Source: CBDCKN01 sp965219035 (GTDB taxonomy: Bacteria; Gemmatimonadota; Gemmatimonadetes; Longimicrobiales; Gaopeijiaceae). Taken from it: a stretch of DNA of 64,000 nucleotides. Of the stretch, positions 41,911 to 50,536 are shown piece after piece. The DNA is taken from positions 744,001 through 808,000 of the forward strand of contig CBDCMR010000003.1 in assembly GCA_965219035.1 (NCBI GenBank). Direction: 5' to 3'. A program made the translations under genes and the position numbers. Positions within the stretch are counted from its first letter, which is position 1. Every line of letters starts with the position of its first letter. Below the pieces are notes generated by a model. That model had not been told where the DNA came from. It saw only the letters and a program-made list of their open reading frames with translations, and ran no database searches.

Positions 41911-42201
41911 ATGGCCGAGAAGCTGAACGACGAGTCCATCCGTGGGTGGTTGGCCGGGCGACAGGGGTGGAAGCGGAAGGGCAAGACGCTGACCAAAGGG
42001 TTCAGTTTCGCGTCCTTCCGCGACGCCATCGTGTTCGTCAACCGAGTGGCCAGCCTGGCCGACGATATGGACCACCATCCGGACATCGACATCCGCTACA
42101 CGGCGGTGAGCCTGACGTTGACGACGCACGAAGCGAAGGGTCTCACCCAGAAAGACCTCGACTTGGCGGGGCGGGTCGACTTCGCCACCTCGGCGCGCTA
42201 G
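41911..42201 (+). CDS. Pterin-4a-carbinolamine dehydratase
   Basis: The product is 96 aa from the ATG at 41911. The PCD motif is complete: DHHPDIDIRYTAVSLTLTTH followed by GLTQKDLDLA, with the active-site histidines in DHHPD and TTH. It dehydrates 4a-hydroxytetrahydrobiopterin, recycling the pterin cofactor of aromatic-amino-acid hydroxylases; no such hydroxylase is in the window. It converges with the HAD gene (5 bp gap). A longer upstream frame has no support. Confidence 0.92.
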   Translation: MAEKLNDESIRGWLAGRQGWKRKGKTLTKGFSFASFRDAIVFVNRVASLADDMDHHPDIDIRYTAVSLTLTTHEAKGLTQKDLDLAGRVDFATSAR

Positions 42202-42206
42202 GCCAC

Positions 42207-42863
42207 CTACGGCCCCAGATCCAGCAGCTCCCGGGGGCTCTCCAGGTAGAAATGCGGCTCGATCTCCTCGAGCCGCGCCCGCGTAAAAGGCCCCCACAGC
42301 GCCGCGGCCGTGTACACCCCGGCCGCCTTACCCGCCATCGCGTCATAGGGAGAATCCCCTAGAAAGACCACGCCCTCGGGCCCCTCGAGGCCCAGGCGCT
42401 CCATGGCCAGGTTCACCGGTTCGGGATCGGGCTTGCCCTTTCCCACATCGTCGACGGTAACGAGCACCTCGAAGGCGTCCTCCATCCCGCAGCACGCCAG
42501 AGTGCGCAGAGTCATCTGCCGTACCTTGCTCGTCACCACCGCCATGCGCGTGCCCGACTCCTTCAGGCGCGCCACCGTCTCAACCACCCCGGGAAACGCG
42601 CGCACCATCTCGTCGTGGACCGTGCGCTGGAACGCGACGTACGTCTCCACCATGGCCTCGGCCTCCTCCGCCGAGCGGGCGAAGTCCTTCATCTGCACGC
42701 GCAGAGGCATGCCCATGGTGGCGAGCCAGTCGCCGTCGTCACCCTCTCGGCCGAGATGCGTGAGGGTGGCGTGTCGAAACGACCGCAGAATGAGCCCGGT
42801 GGTGTCGGCCAGGGTCCCATCGAGATCGAACAGGACGGCGTCCCAGGAGTGGGCACGGGTCAC
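42207..42863 (-). CDS. HAD-family phosphatase (PpaX/Gph-like)
   Basis: The product is 218 aa. HAD motifs: I FDLDGTLADT, II VVTSK, III KGKPDPEP, IV FLGDSPYDAMAGKAAG. The cap domain is helical (type C1). Close relatives include pyrophosphatase PpaX and phosphoglycolate phosphatase; the substrate cannot be chosen from the sequence alone. It lies downstream of the class III aminotransferase with a gap of about 30 bp and is probably in the same transcript. Confidence 0.88.
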   Translation of the reverse strand: MTRAHSWDAVLFDLDGTLADTTGLILRSFRHATLTHLGREGDDGDWLATMGMPLRVQMKDFARSAEEAEAMVETYVAFQRTVHDEMVRAFPGVVETVARLKESGTRMAVVTSKVRQMTLRTLACCGMEDAFEVLVTVDDVGKGKPDPEPVNLAMERLGLEGPEGVVFLGDSPYDAMAGKAAGVYTAAALWGPFTRARLEEIEPHFYLESPRELLDLGP

Positions 42864-42894
42864 GAACGAGCCTCCGGAGTGGAGCGGGGTCGGG

Positions 42895-44301
42895 TCATGG
42901 GGCGAGCCCTTCCCATATGACTTCCACCAGACACTCGATGCCGAAGTCCACCTGCGCCTCTGAGATCACCGCCGGCGGTGCGATCTCCACGACCTTTCCT
43001 CCGGCGCCGGCCGGCAGGACCAGGAGCCCCCTGGAGAGGGCGGCCTCGGCGATCGAGGCTCTGGCGGTGGCGGCTCCGGCGGTGGTGACTCCGGCAATGG
43101 TGGCTCCGGCAGTGGCGAGCCGGTCCCCGGCATCGCCCGGACCATCACCCTCCAACGCGCTCAGCTCGATGCCGATGAGCAAGCCTCGGCCCCGGACGTC
43201 CTGCACGCCGGGGGTCACGCCGACCAGAGCCTGGCCGAGGCCCTCGAGCAAGCGGCCGCCCAGGGTGGCGGCCCGACCTGCCAGATCCTCCTCTTCCAGG
43301 ACGTCCAGGAAGGCGAGCGCCGCGGCGCACGACAGGGGGTGACCCAGGAACGTGCTCGTGTGCAGCGCCTCGCCCGTGGAGTCGGGCCACGCATCCATGA
43401 CCTCGCGAGGTCCCAGACAGGCGCTCAAGGGAAGACCACCGCCCAGCGCCTTCCCTACGCAGAGGATGTCCGGAATCACTCCCTCGTGCTCGAGCGCGAA
43501 CAGCGTACCCGTACGGCCGAAGCCGGTGAAGATCTCATCGAAAACGAGAAGAGCCCCGGCCGATCTGGTCACCTCCGCCAGGCCGCTCAGAAATCCGGAC
43601 GGCGGCACGCGTACTCCCGCCCTCCCCTGAATGGGCTCCACGACCACCGACCCGATGGGATCCTCGAACGGGCCGTCTCCCGCCAGGATACGCTCGACCT
43701 CCAGGAGAGCGGCCTCGGCATCCTCGCCCTGGGGAAAGGGCGCAAAGGCCACACGGTCGTGAAGTCGTCCCCGGAACGGCGCCCGGAAGTACGTGCGTTC
43801 GGTCACCGCCAGGCTCCCGAGGGTGAGTCCATGGTAGCCGCCCTCGAACGCCAGGACTCCGGACCGGCCCGTAGACAGCTCGGCGGTCTTGAGAGCGATC
43901 TCGACAGCCTCCGATCCGGAGGAGGCCAGAACTCCCCGGGTCTCCCCCCACGGCGCCAGGTGGGCGAGCCGCTCCAGAAGCTCGAGCTTGAGCTCGGGCG
44001 GGTGCACGTCCCCCATCCCGTGAACGAGGCGGCCGGACTGCTCCTCGAGGGCAGCCCGGATGCGTGGATGGGCATGACCCGCCATGGCGACACCGAAAGC
44101 ACCGGTGAAGTCGACGTAGACGTTCCCGTCCACGTCTCGCACGTTGGCGCCGGCAGCGGCTTCCCAGAACACCGGAAATCGCTCGGACAGGAACGTGACG
44201 TTCCTGGACTCCACTCGCCGCAGCCGCTCCGCCAGAGCCTTCGAGCGCGGTCCCGGCGGGGGAGTCAGGACCGAAGGCAGGAGCGAGCCGAGCTCAGACA
44301 T
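42895..44301 (-). CDS. Class III PLP aminotransferase
   Basis: The product is 468 aa from the ATG at 44301, 4 bp after the fabI stop. Motifs: SSGSEAVEIALKTAELSTGR, EGGYHGLTLGSLAVTERT, LLVFDEIFTGFGRTGTLFAL, and the PLP lysine in VGKALGGGLPLSACLG. It belongs to the acetylornithine/4-aminobutyrate/ornithine transaminase group; the substrate is unclear. Near the C-terminus an Ala/Thr/Gly repeat insert (GATIAGVTTAGAATARASIA, about 30 aa) interrupts the small domain. No lysine or glutamate biosynthesis genes are adjacent. Confidence 0.85.
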   Translation of the reverse strand: MSELGSLLPSVLTPPPGPRSKALAERLRRVESRNVTFLSERFPVFWEAAAGANVRDVDGNVYVDFTGAFGVAMAGHAHPRIRAALEEQSGRLVHGMGDVHPPELKLELLERLAHLAPWGETRGVLASSGSEAVEIALKTAELSTGRSGVLAFEGGYHGLTLGSLAVTERTYFRAPFRGRLHDRVAFAPFPQGEDAEAALLEVERILAGDGPFEDPIGSVVVEPIQGRAGVRVPPSGFLSGLAEVTRSAGALLVFDEIFTGFGRTGTLFALEHEGVIPDILCVGKALGGGLPLSACLGPREVMDAWPDSTGEALHTSTFLGHPLSCAAALAFLDVLEEEDLAGRAATLGGRLLEGLGQALVGVTPGVQDVRGRGLLIGIELSALEGDGPGDAGDRLATAGATIAGVTTAGAATARASIAEAALSRGLLVLPAGAGGKVVEIAPPAVISEAQVDFGIECLVEVIWEGLAP

Positions 44302-44305
44302 GGTG

Positions 44306-45205
44306 CTACTCTTCCCCGAGCGGATCCTCGGCGGCCATGCCCATGGCGTGAAAGCCCATGTCCACGTGCAGGGTCTCGCCCGTGATGCCGGCCCCGAGGG
44401 GAGAGCACAGGAACGCCGCGGTGTTCCCCACATCGTCGGCGGTGTTGACAGCGGGAAGGGCAGCGTTCAGCCGGTAGTAGTCCACCATGCGATCGATGGA
44501 CCCGATGGCCCGGGCCGCTCGGCTGGCCAGGGGGCCCGCGGAGATCGTGTTCGCCCGGATGCCCCAGCGCCTGCCCGCCTCGAACGCCAGGGTTCGGGTG
44601 TCGCTCTCGAGGGCGGCCTTGGCCGAGCTCATGCCTCCTCCGTAGCCCGGGATCACTCTCTCGCCCGCCAGGTAGGTCAGGGACACCACGGATCCGTCCT
44701 CCTTCATGAGGGGACCGAAGCGCTGCACCATCCCCACCATGGAGTACGCGCTGGCGCTGACGGCTGCCAGGTACCCGGCCCGGCTGGTGTCCACCAGGGG
44801 CTTTTGCACCTCGGGCGCGTTGGCCAGCGAGTGCACCAGAACATCCAGGCAGGGGTCGCCGAAGTCGCTCCTGAGACCGTCTGCGACCTCCTGAAGCGTG
44901 TAGCCCGACAGATCGCGGTAGCGCTTGTCCTCGCGTATATCGTCCGGCACGTCTTCGGGCGTGTCGAAGACCGCATCCATGGGATAGATCTTCTCGAACT
45001 CGATCTCACCGCCTCCTGGCAGGCTCAGGTCCAGCTTTCCCCGTTCCAGGCTCTGGGTGAAGATCCTCAGCGTGGGCGGCCAGGTTCCGACGCAGATGGA
45101 CGCACCGGCCCGGGCGAGGGCCCTCACAATGGCCCAGCCGTAGCCCTTGTCGTCCGCAACTCCTGCCACGAACGCTCTCTTGCCGGTCAGGTCTATGGGA
45201 AGCAT
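44306..45205 (-). CDS. fabI: Enoyl-[acyl-carrier-protein] reductase, plant-type FabI
   Basis: The product is 299 aa. It has the SDR fold with VAGVADDKGYGWAIVRALA at the NADH site, HSLANAPEV, and the active-site region LTYLAGERVIPGYGGGMSSA with the following lysine. The longer insertions (FDTPEDVPDDIREDKRY) are typical of the plant/chlamydial ENR group rather than E. coli FabI. It reduces trans-2-enoyl-ACP in the last step of fatty-acid elongation. Tyr and Lys catalytic residues are visible. It is followed closely by the aminotransferase gene. Confidence 0.93.
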   Translation of the reverse strand: MLPIDLTGKRAFVAGVADDKGYGWAIVRALARAGASICVGTWPPTLRIFTQSLERGKLDLSLPGGGEIEFEKIYPMDAVFDTPEDVPDDIREDKRYRDLSGYTLQEVADGLRSDFGDPCLDVLVHSLANAPEVQKPLVDTSRAGYLAAVSASAYSMVGMVQRFGPLMKEDGSVVSLTYLAGERVIPGYGGGMSSAKAALESDTRTLAFEAGRRWGIRANTISAGPLASRAARAIGSIDRMVDYYRLNAALPAVNTADDVGNTAAFLCSPLGAGITGETLHVDMGFHAMGMAAEDPLGEE

Positions 45206-45339
45206 GGACTCGATGCTCCTTGGCGTGTCTCGAGGGGATCACTTCCAAACGTCGAAGGCAGGAACGTTAGGGAAAAGGGGCGGCGCCGTCGACCGTTACC
45301 GGATCGTCTCTCGTCGGCGGCCGGATCCGCGTGAAGAGC

Positions 45340-46296
45340 TCAGAGCAGGATCCACCCGCCCAGGGCCAGGTAGCTCCCCAACAGGACGATCCCTTCGGCT
45401 CGTCGGATGGTGAGGTTGGCCCGCACGATGGGGATGAGCAAAACCGACATGATGACCACCGCCGGGAACTCGAGGCTCAGAACTTGAGGATTCACGCGTA
45501 GCGGCGTGACCGTCGCCGTGATGCCGAGGATGGCGGCGATGTTGAAGACGTTCGAGCCGATGACGTTGCCGACGGCGATGTCCGCCTCGTCCCTAAACGC
45601 GGCGACGACGGACGTGGCGAGCTCGGGAAGAGAGGTCCCGATGGAGACCAGCGTGAGGCCGATCACCAGCTCCGAGATGCCCATGGCCTCGGCGAGGGCG
45701 AGGGCCGACTCGCGGATGGCGTAGGCGCCCATGACGAGCCCCATGATCCCCATGGTGATGAGGGCGAGATCCCGCGCCGCCGCCCACGGCGTCAGTCCCA
45801 CGGCCTCCTTGGCGAACTGCTCGTACTCACTCAGTGCCGCTTCGTCTTCCTCCCTCGCCGTCCTGAAGACGAACCACAGGTAGCCGCCGAGAACCCCCAG
45901 AAGGGCGATCCCCTCCAGGCGTCCGATGCGCAGATCCCAGATCACCGGCAGGAGGAGCGCCGTGATGATCAGCATCACGGGCACCTCGCGGGTTACGATG
46001 CGTCCCGAGACGTTCAGCGGCCTCATGATGGCGCTGATACCGAGGACGAGGCCGATGTTGGCGAGATTCGACCCCATGACGTTGCCGATGGCCAGATCGC
46101 CGTGGCCGCCCACCGCCGCCACGACGGAGACCACGAGCTCCGGAGCGGAGGTCCCCATGGAAACCACGGTGAGCCCGAGGACGATGGGGCTCACTCCCAG
46201 CGATGCGGCGAGGCGGGCACTGCCCCGCACGAGCCACTCGGCGCCAAAGTAGAGGACGCCCACACCGCCGATGAAGAGCAGGATCTCCCGGGTCAT
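45340..46296 (-). CDS. Calcium/sodium antiporter (CaCA family, YrbG-like)
   Basis: The product is 318 aa with about ten helices. Two homologous alpha repeats are visible: SMGTSAPELVVSVVAA with GNVMGSNLANIGLVLG, and SIGTSLPELATSVVAA with GNVIGSNVFNIAAILG. These hold the paired Glu and Asn residues of the ion sites. It would exchange Ca2+ for Na+ across the inner membrane. Its ATG overlaps the polX stop (ATGA), so the two are translationally coupled as the last two genes of ligA-polX-antiporter. Confidence 0.92.
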   Translation of the reverse strand: MTREILLFIGGVGVLYFGAEWLVRGSARLAASLGVSPIVLGLTVVSMGTSAPELVVSVVAAVGGHGDLAIGNVMGSNLANIGLVLGISAIMRPLNVSGRIVTREVPVMLIITALLLPVIWDLRIGRLEGIALLGVLGGYLWFVFRTAREEDEAALSEYEQFAKEAVGLTPWAAARDLALITMGIMGLVMGAYAIRESALALAEAMGISELVIGLTLVSIGTSLPELATSVVAAFRDEADIAVGNVIGSNVFNIAAILGITATVTPLRVNPQVLSLEFPAVVIMSVLLIPIVRANLTIRRAEGIVLLGSYLALGGWILL

Positions 46297-48065
46297 GTCC
46301 GCCGCATCTCGCGTCGTCCCATCCAGTCTCGCAGCTGATCCACAGTCATCGTGTTTAGAACGTCCTCTCTATCCAGCCACCCACGTCGGGCCTGATCTAC
46401 GCCATAGGAGATGTGATCCAGCCGCTGGACCGAGTGGGCATCAGTGCTGATCACGACCTTGACCCCCAGCTCCTTGGCACGCCGCGCATGGACGTCGTTC
46501 AGGTCGAGTCGGTTCGGGTTCGCGTTGATCTCCACTGCGATGTCGAGCTCCGACGCCGCCTGCAAGACAGCCTCTACGTCGAGCTCGAACGGCTCCCTGC
46601 GGCCGAGCAGTCGCCCGGTAGGATGGCCGACGATGTCCACCGACGGATGTTGCATGGCACGGATCACCCTATCCGTCATCGTCGCTCGATCCATGTCCAT
46701 CAAGGAGTGCACGGAGACGATCACCGCATCCAGTGCCTCGAGGACCTCGTCGGTCATATCGAGGCTCCCATCCCGGAGAATGTCTACTTCCAAGCTCTTG
46801 AAAATCGTGATCCCATCCAGTCCCTCCTGGACTCGGTCGATCTCCGCCCACTGCTCTGGGGCCTTGTCGGGGGTCAAGCCCTGGACCATCGCCAAGGCGG
46901 GGCTGTGGTCGCTAACCGCCAGGTATTCGTACCCTCTGGCCTGGCACGCCCGCGCCATCTCCTCGATGGAGGCCTTCCCGTCGCTCCAGGTGGAGTGCAT
47001 GTGGAGATCGCCCCTGATGTCCTCCAGCGTGACGAGCTCGGGAAGGGAGCTGTCCCGGGCGGCCTCGATCTCTCCACGGTTCTCGCGAACCACGGGTGGA
47101 ATCCATGGGAGACCGACGGCCTTGAACACGGACTCCTCGGTGTCGCCGGCAATGCGCTCGCCAACCTCCTTGCCCACTTCTTCCGGATCCACACCCTCCG
47201 GGAGGCGGAAGACCCCCCACTCGTTCACGCGCAGGCCCTGTCTCAGCGCGAGTTGGCGGACCGCCACGTTGTGCTCCATGGAGCCCGTGAAGTAGTGGAG
47301 GGCCGCGCCAAAGGAGCGCGGGGGGATGACGCGGAGATCCACCTCCAACCCGGACCGGAGGACCACGGCCCTCCGCGTGTCCCCCGCCAGGTCCACCCGC
47401 TCCACGGACTCGAAGGTGGTGAAGCACTCCATGACGTCGGGAGCGGGGAGATCGGCCTGTACGAGTAGATCCACGTCACCGATGGTCTCTTTGCGGCGTC
47501 GATAGCTCCCCGCCACCTCGATACGCTGGACCCCCTTCGCCTCCCTGATGTGCTCGACGAGAGGTCCGATGAGGTCATCCACTTGGGAGAGGAGGAAGTG
47601 TCCGGAGTAGCGACGAAAGTCCTCGATAGCCCGAAGGATCTTCTGGATGCTCGTCGTTCCGAAGCCCTCCAGAGCCTGCACCTTCTCGGCGTTCAGAGCC
47701 TCCTCGAGCTCGTCGACGGTCTTCACGTCCAGCGACTCCCAGAGCTTCTTCGCCTTCTTGGGTCCGACCCCGTCGAGCTTCACGAGGTCGACCAGAGACC
47801 GGGGAATCTCTTCGGCCAGGTCCTCCAGCCGGGAAAGGCTCCCGGTCGCGATGAGCTCGACGATGTGGGCGGACATGTCCTTCCCGATGGCCGAAAGCTC
47901 GGTGAGGTCCTCCTCCGCCTCGACCATGGACTTCAGGTTGCGGGTGAGTCCCCGGACCGTGCGGACGGCGTTGCGGTAGGCCCTGATGCGGAACGGATTG
48001 GAGCCCCGGATCTCGAGCAGGTCCGCGAGCTCGTCCAGGACGGCGGCTATCTCGATGTTCTCCAC
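46293..48065 (-). CDS. polX: Bacterial family X DNA polymerase with PHP exonuclease domain
   Basis: The product is 590 aa. The N-terminal pol-beta-like part has an 8-kDa helix-hairpin-helix region (IRGSNPFRIRAYRNAVRTV) and palm with metal-binding Asp197/Asp199 (GDVDLLVQ). The C-terminal PHP domain starts at about 350 (DLHMHSTWSD, residues 353-362) with further histidines at SDHSP and ISTDAHS. PolX fills short gaps and its PHP domain trims 3' ends, as in base excision repair. It lies 3 bp after ligA, so gap filling and ligation genes are co-transcribed. Confidence 0.95.
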   Translation of the reverse strand: MENIEIAAVLDELADLLEIRGSNPFRIRAYRNAVRTVRGLTRNLKSMVEAEEDLTELSAIGKDMSAHIVELIATGSLSRLEDLAEEIPRSLVDLVKLDGVGPKKAKKLWESLDVKTVDELEEALNAEKVQALEGFGTTSIQKILRAIEDFRRYSGHFLLSQVDDLIGPLVEHIREAKGVQRIEVAGSYRRRKETIGDVDLLVQADLPAPDVMECFTTFESVERVDLAGDTRRAVVLRSGLEVDLRVIPPRSFGAALHYFTGSMEHNVAVRQLALRQGLRVNEWGVFRLPEGVDPEEVGKEVGERIAGDTEESVFKAVGLPWIPPVVRENRGEIEAARDSSLPELVTLEDIRGDLHMHSTWSDGKASIEEMARACQARGYEYLAVSDHSPALAMVQGLTPDKAPEQWAEIDRVQEGLDGITIFKSLEVDILRDGSLDMTDEVLEALDAVIVSVHSLMDMDRATMTDRVIRAMQHPSVDIVGHPTGRLLGRREPFELDVEAVLQAASELDIAVEINANPNRLDLNDVHARRAKELGVKVVISTDAHSVQRLDHISYGVDQARRGWLDREDVLNTMTVDQLRDWMGRREMRRT

Positions 48066-48068
48066 CGG

Positions 48069-50159
48069 TTACAGAATCCCCTCCGCCTCGAGGAGCGCGA
48101 CGAACTCCGGCTCGGTGAGGACAGTCACGCCCAAGTCCCTCGCCTTCTGCAGCTTCGATCCCGGATCGGCTCCCACGACCATGTAGGTCGTCTCTCCGCT
48201 CACGGAGCCTACCACGCGGCCCCCGGCACCCTCGATGAGTCGCTTGGCCTCGGAGCGGGCGAACCCCTCGAGCCCACCCGTGAACACGAACCTCTGCCCC
48301 GCCAGCGCGTGACCCCCGGTGTCCTCCGGCGGGATGAGATCCATGCCCCGGTCGAGAACCGCCTGGATCCGAGCCCTATTCCGCTCGTCGTCCAAGAAGC
48401 TCAGGATCTGCTCCGACATGATCGGGCCAATCCCCTCCACGGCCTCCAGCTCCTCGAGGGCGGCGGCCTGGACCCCTTCGAAGCTGCGGAAGTGGCGAGC
48501 CAGATCCCGGGCGACAGTGGCTCCCACCTCGGGAATGCCCAGGCCGTAGAGGAAGCGATGGAGCTCTACCGACTTCTTGGCCTGAATGGCGTCAGCCAGG
48601 TTCGCCGCCGACCTCTCGGCGAACCCGTCCAGCTGTTCGAGGTCTTCGGCCGTGAGGTCGAAGAGGTTCGCCAGCTCCTTCACCAAGCCGCGGTCCACCA
48701 GAAGGTTGGCCGTCTCCTCTCCCAGTCCCTCGATGTCGAGGCCCGTCCGCGAACCGAAGTGCATGATCCCCCTCTTGAGCTGTGCCGGGCAGCCGAAGCG
48801 GTTGGGGCAGTACGTGAATGGACCGCTCTCCTCCACCGGGGTATCGCAGGCCGGGCACCGGTCCGGCATCTCGAAGACCGCGCCACGCTCCCGACTGTCT
48901 TCGTCCACTCGCTCGACGACCTGGGGGATGACGTCTCCGGCTCTCTGGATCCTCACCAGATCGCCCTCGCGCACGTCCTTGCGGGCCACCTCCTCACGGT
49001 TGTGGAGCGAGGCGCGCGCGACCGTCACGCCGCCCACCTCGACCGGTCGTAGCAACGCCACGGGCGTGAGCTTCCCCGTCCGGCCCACCGAGACGGCGAT
49101 CCTCTCGATGCGGGTGATCTCCTTGCGCGGCTCGAACTTGAAGGCCAAGGCCCACCGGGGGTGGTGGGACGTGGCGCCCAGATCCTCCCGCGCGTCCAGA
49201 TCGTTCAGCTTGATGACCACTCCGTCGATCTCGTAGTCGAGGTCGTCTCGGTCCTCCTCGAAGCTCCGGTGATACTCGATGATCTCTTCGGCCGTGGTCA
49301 CCCGCTTCACGCGATCCGGTGTCCTGAAGCCCCAGTCCCGTAGCGCCTGCACCCCCTCGTGGTCCGACGCGACCTGGGCCCCCCGCAGCATGAGGATGTC
49401 ATAAGCCAGGACGGCGAGGGGTCTTCCGGCGGTCACCCGTGGGTCCAGTTGGCGGAGAGATCCGGACGCGGAGTTCCGGGGATTCACGTAGGGCTCTGAG
49501 CCCCGCTCCACCATGCGCTCGTTGAGGGCTTCGAAGGCCGAGAGGTACATGATCACCTCGCCCCGGATAGCCAGCAGCTCGGGAGCCGCTCGGGCGTGCT
49601 CCAGCAGGCGCAGCGGCACGCTGGAGATGGTCCTCACGTTCTCGGTGACGACCTCTCCCGTGTGACCGTTCCCTCTAGTGACGGCGCGCATGAACAGGCC
49701 GTTCTCGTAGACGAGCTCGATGGAGGCCCCATCCAGCTTCGGCTCCAGGAGGTACTCGGGCTCGCTCTCCAGACCCTTGCGCACACGCTCGTCGAAGCGA
49801 CGCACCTCGTCGCCGTCCTGAGTGGAGTCCAGGGAGAGCATCGTGGCCGTATGCTCCGCCGCGGAAAGCTCGCTCTTGGGCTCGCCACCGACTCGCTGGG
49901 AAGGGGAGTCGGGCGTGACCAGGTGCGGGTTAGCGGCCTCCAGAGCGAGGAGCTCGGCGTACAGGCGATCGAACTCCGCGTCGTCGATCTCTGGTCGAGA
50001 CTCGACGTGATAGAGATGGGAGTGCTGTCGAAGCTCCTCTCGCAGAGCCTCAAGCCGGCGCTCCACGTCTTCGCTCTGGTCCGGGGACGGTCCCGTGGTG
50101 TTGTCCGGCGTGCCTTGGGTCAATGAAGCTCCAACTCCTGATGGAAAACGCGGCGTCAT
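48069..50159 (-). CDS. ligA: NAD-dependent DNA ligase
   Basis: The product is up to 696 aa. The adenylation motif is EPKLDGAS with Lys141 (usually EPKIDGLA). OB-fold, a four-cysteine zinc finger (CPACDTPVEESG, CPNRFGCPAQL), helix-hairpin-helix repeats and a C-terminal BRCT domain (FVFTGGLEGFARSEAKRLIE) are in the standard order. It seals nicks using NAD+ as adenylate donor. The first about 25 residues are low-complexity, and a TTG at about 50123 with GGAG upstream is an alternative start. First gene of ligA-polX-antiporter. Confidence 0.95.
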   Translation of the reverse strand: MTPRFPSGVGASLTQGTPDNTTGPSPDQSEDVERRLEALREELRQHSHLYHVESRPEIDDAEFDRLYAELLALEAANPHLVTPDSPSQRVGGEPKSELSAAEHTATMLSLDSTQDGDEVRRFDERVRKGLESEPEYLLEPKLDGASIELVYENGLFMRAVTRGNGHTGEVVTENVRTISSVPLRLLEHARAAPELLAIRGEVIMYLSAFEALNERMVERGSEPYVNPRNSASGSLRQLDPRVTAGRPLAVLAYDILMLRGAQVASDHEGVQALRDWGFRTPDRVKRVTTAEEIIEYHRSFEEDRDDLDYEIDGVVIKLNDLDAREDLGATSHHPRWALAFKFEPRKEITRIERIAVSVGRTGKLTPVALLRPVEVGGVTVARASLHNREEVARKDVREGDLVRIQRAGDVIPQVVERVDEDSRERGAVFEMPDRCPACDTPVEESGPFTYCPNRFGCPAQLKRGIMHFGSRTGLDIEGLGEETANLLVDRGLVKELANLFDLTAEDLEQLDGFAERSAANLADAIQAKKSVELHRFLYGLGIPEVGATVARDLARHFRSFEGVQAAALEELEAVEGIGPIMSEQILSFLDDERNRARIQAVLDRGMDLIPPEDTGGHALAGQRFVFTGGLEGFARSEAKRLIEGAGGRVVGSVSGETTYMVVGADPGSKLQKARDLGVTVLTEPEFVALLEAEGIL

Positions 50160-50327
50160 AACGTGGCGAATCCCGAGGGGTGCCGACAGTCCTCACGATA
50201 CGAGCGGCGCGGCCCCTCCCAGCGTTGCTTGGTCCGGTGGAGCGGGGTATATCACAGAACCTGCCCGGCACCCCGGGGCACCCGAACCGATCATGCGGCC
50301 GAGTGATCTCAGACGGCTGGAGGAACG

Positions 50328-50489
50328 ATGCGAATCACCCGCACGCTGCTGCGCGCGGGGCTCTCCGTCCCTGCCATTTTGGCCCTGGCCACCCAGGCCA
50401 CGGCTCAGAGGCTGAGGACGAACGTCCGGGAGATGTTGCGCAAGGCGAAGGAGGAAGAGCGCGTCACCACCGACGGCGCAGGAAACTGA
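50328..50489 (+). CDS. Small secreted peptide, 53 aa
   Basis: GGAGG lies 4 nt before the ATG at 50328. The product has a signal peptide (MRITRTLLRAGLSVPAILAL, cleavage probably after ATAQ) and a mature part of about 26 charged residues (RLRTNVREMLRKAKEEERVT). It ends 47 bp before the class V aminotransferase gene in the same direction. No family recognised. The ribosome-binding site and signal sequence together make it likely to be real. Confidence 0.6.
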   Translation: MRITRTLLRAGLSVPAILALATQATAQRLRTNVREMLRKAKEEERVTTDGAGN

Positions 50490-50536
50490 CTGTGAACGGG
50501 GCCGGCTCCGAGGCCGGCTCAGCAGGCTGATCGAGC

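Noticed and set aside
47550..49052. 500-codon plus-strand frame across polX and ligA
   Set aside because: Antisense to two well-supported repair genes and without domain similarity.
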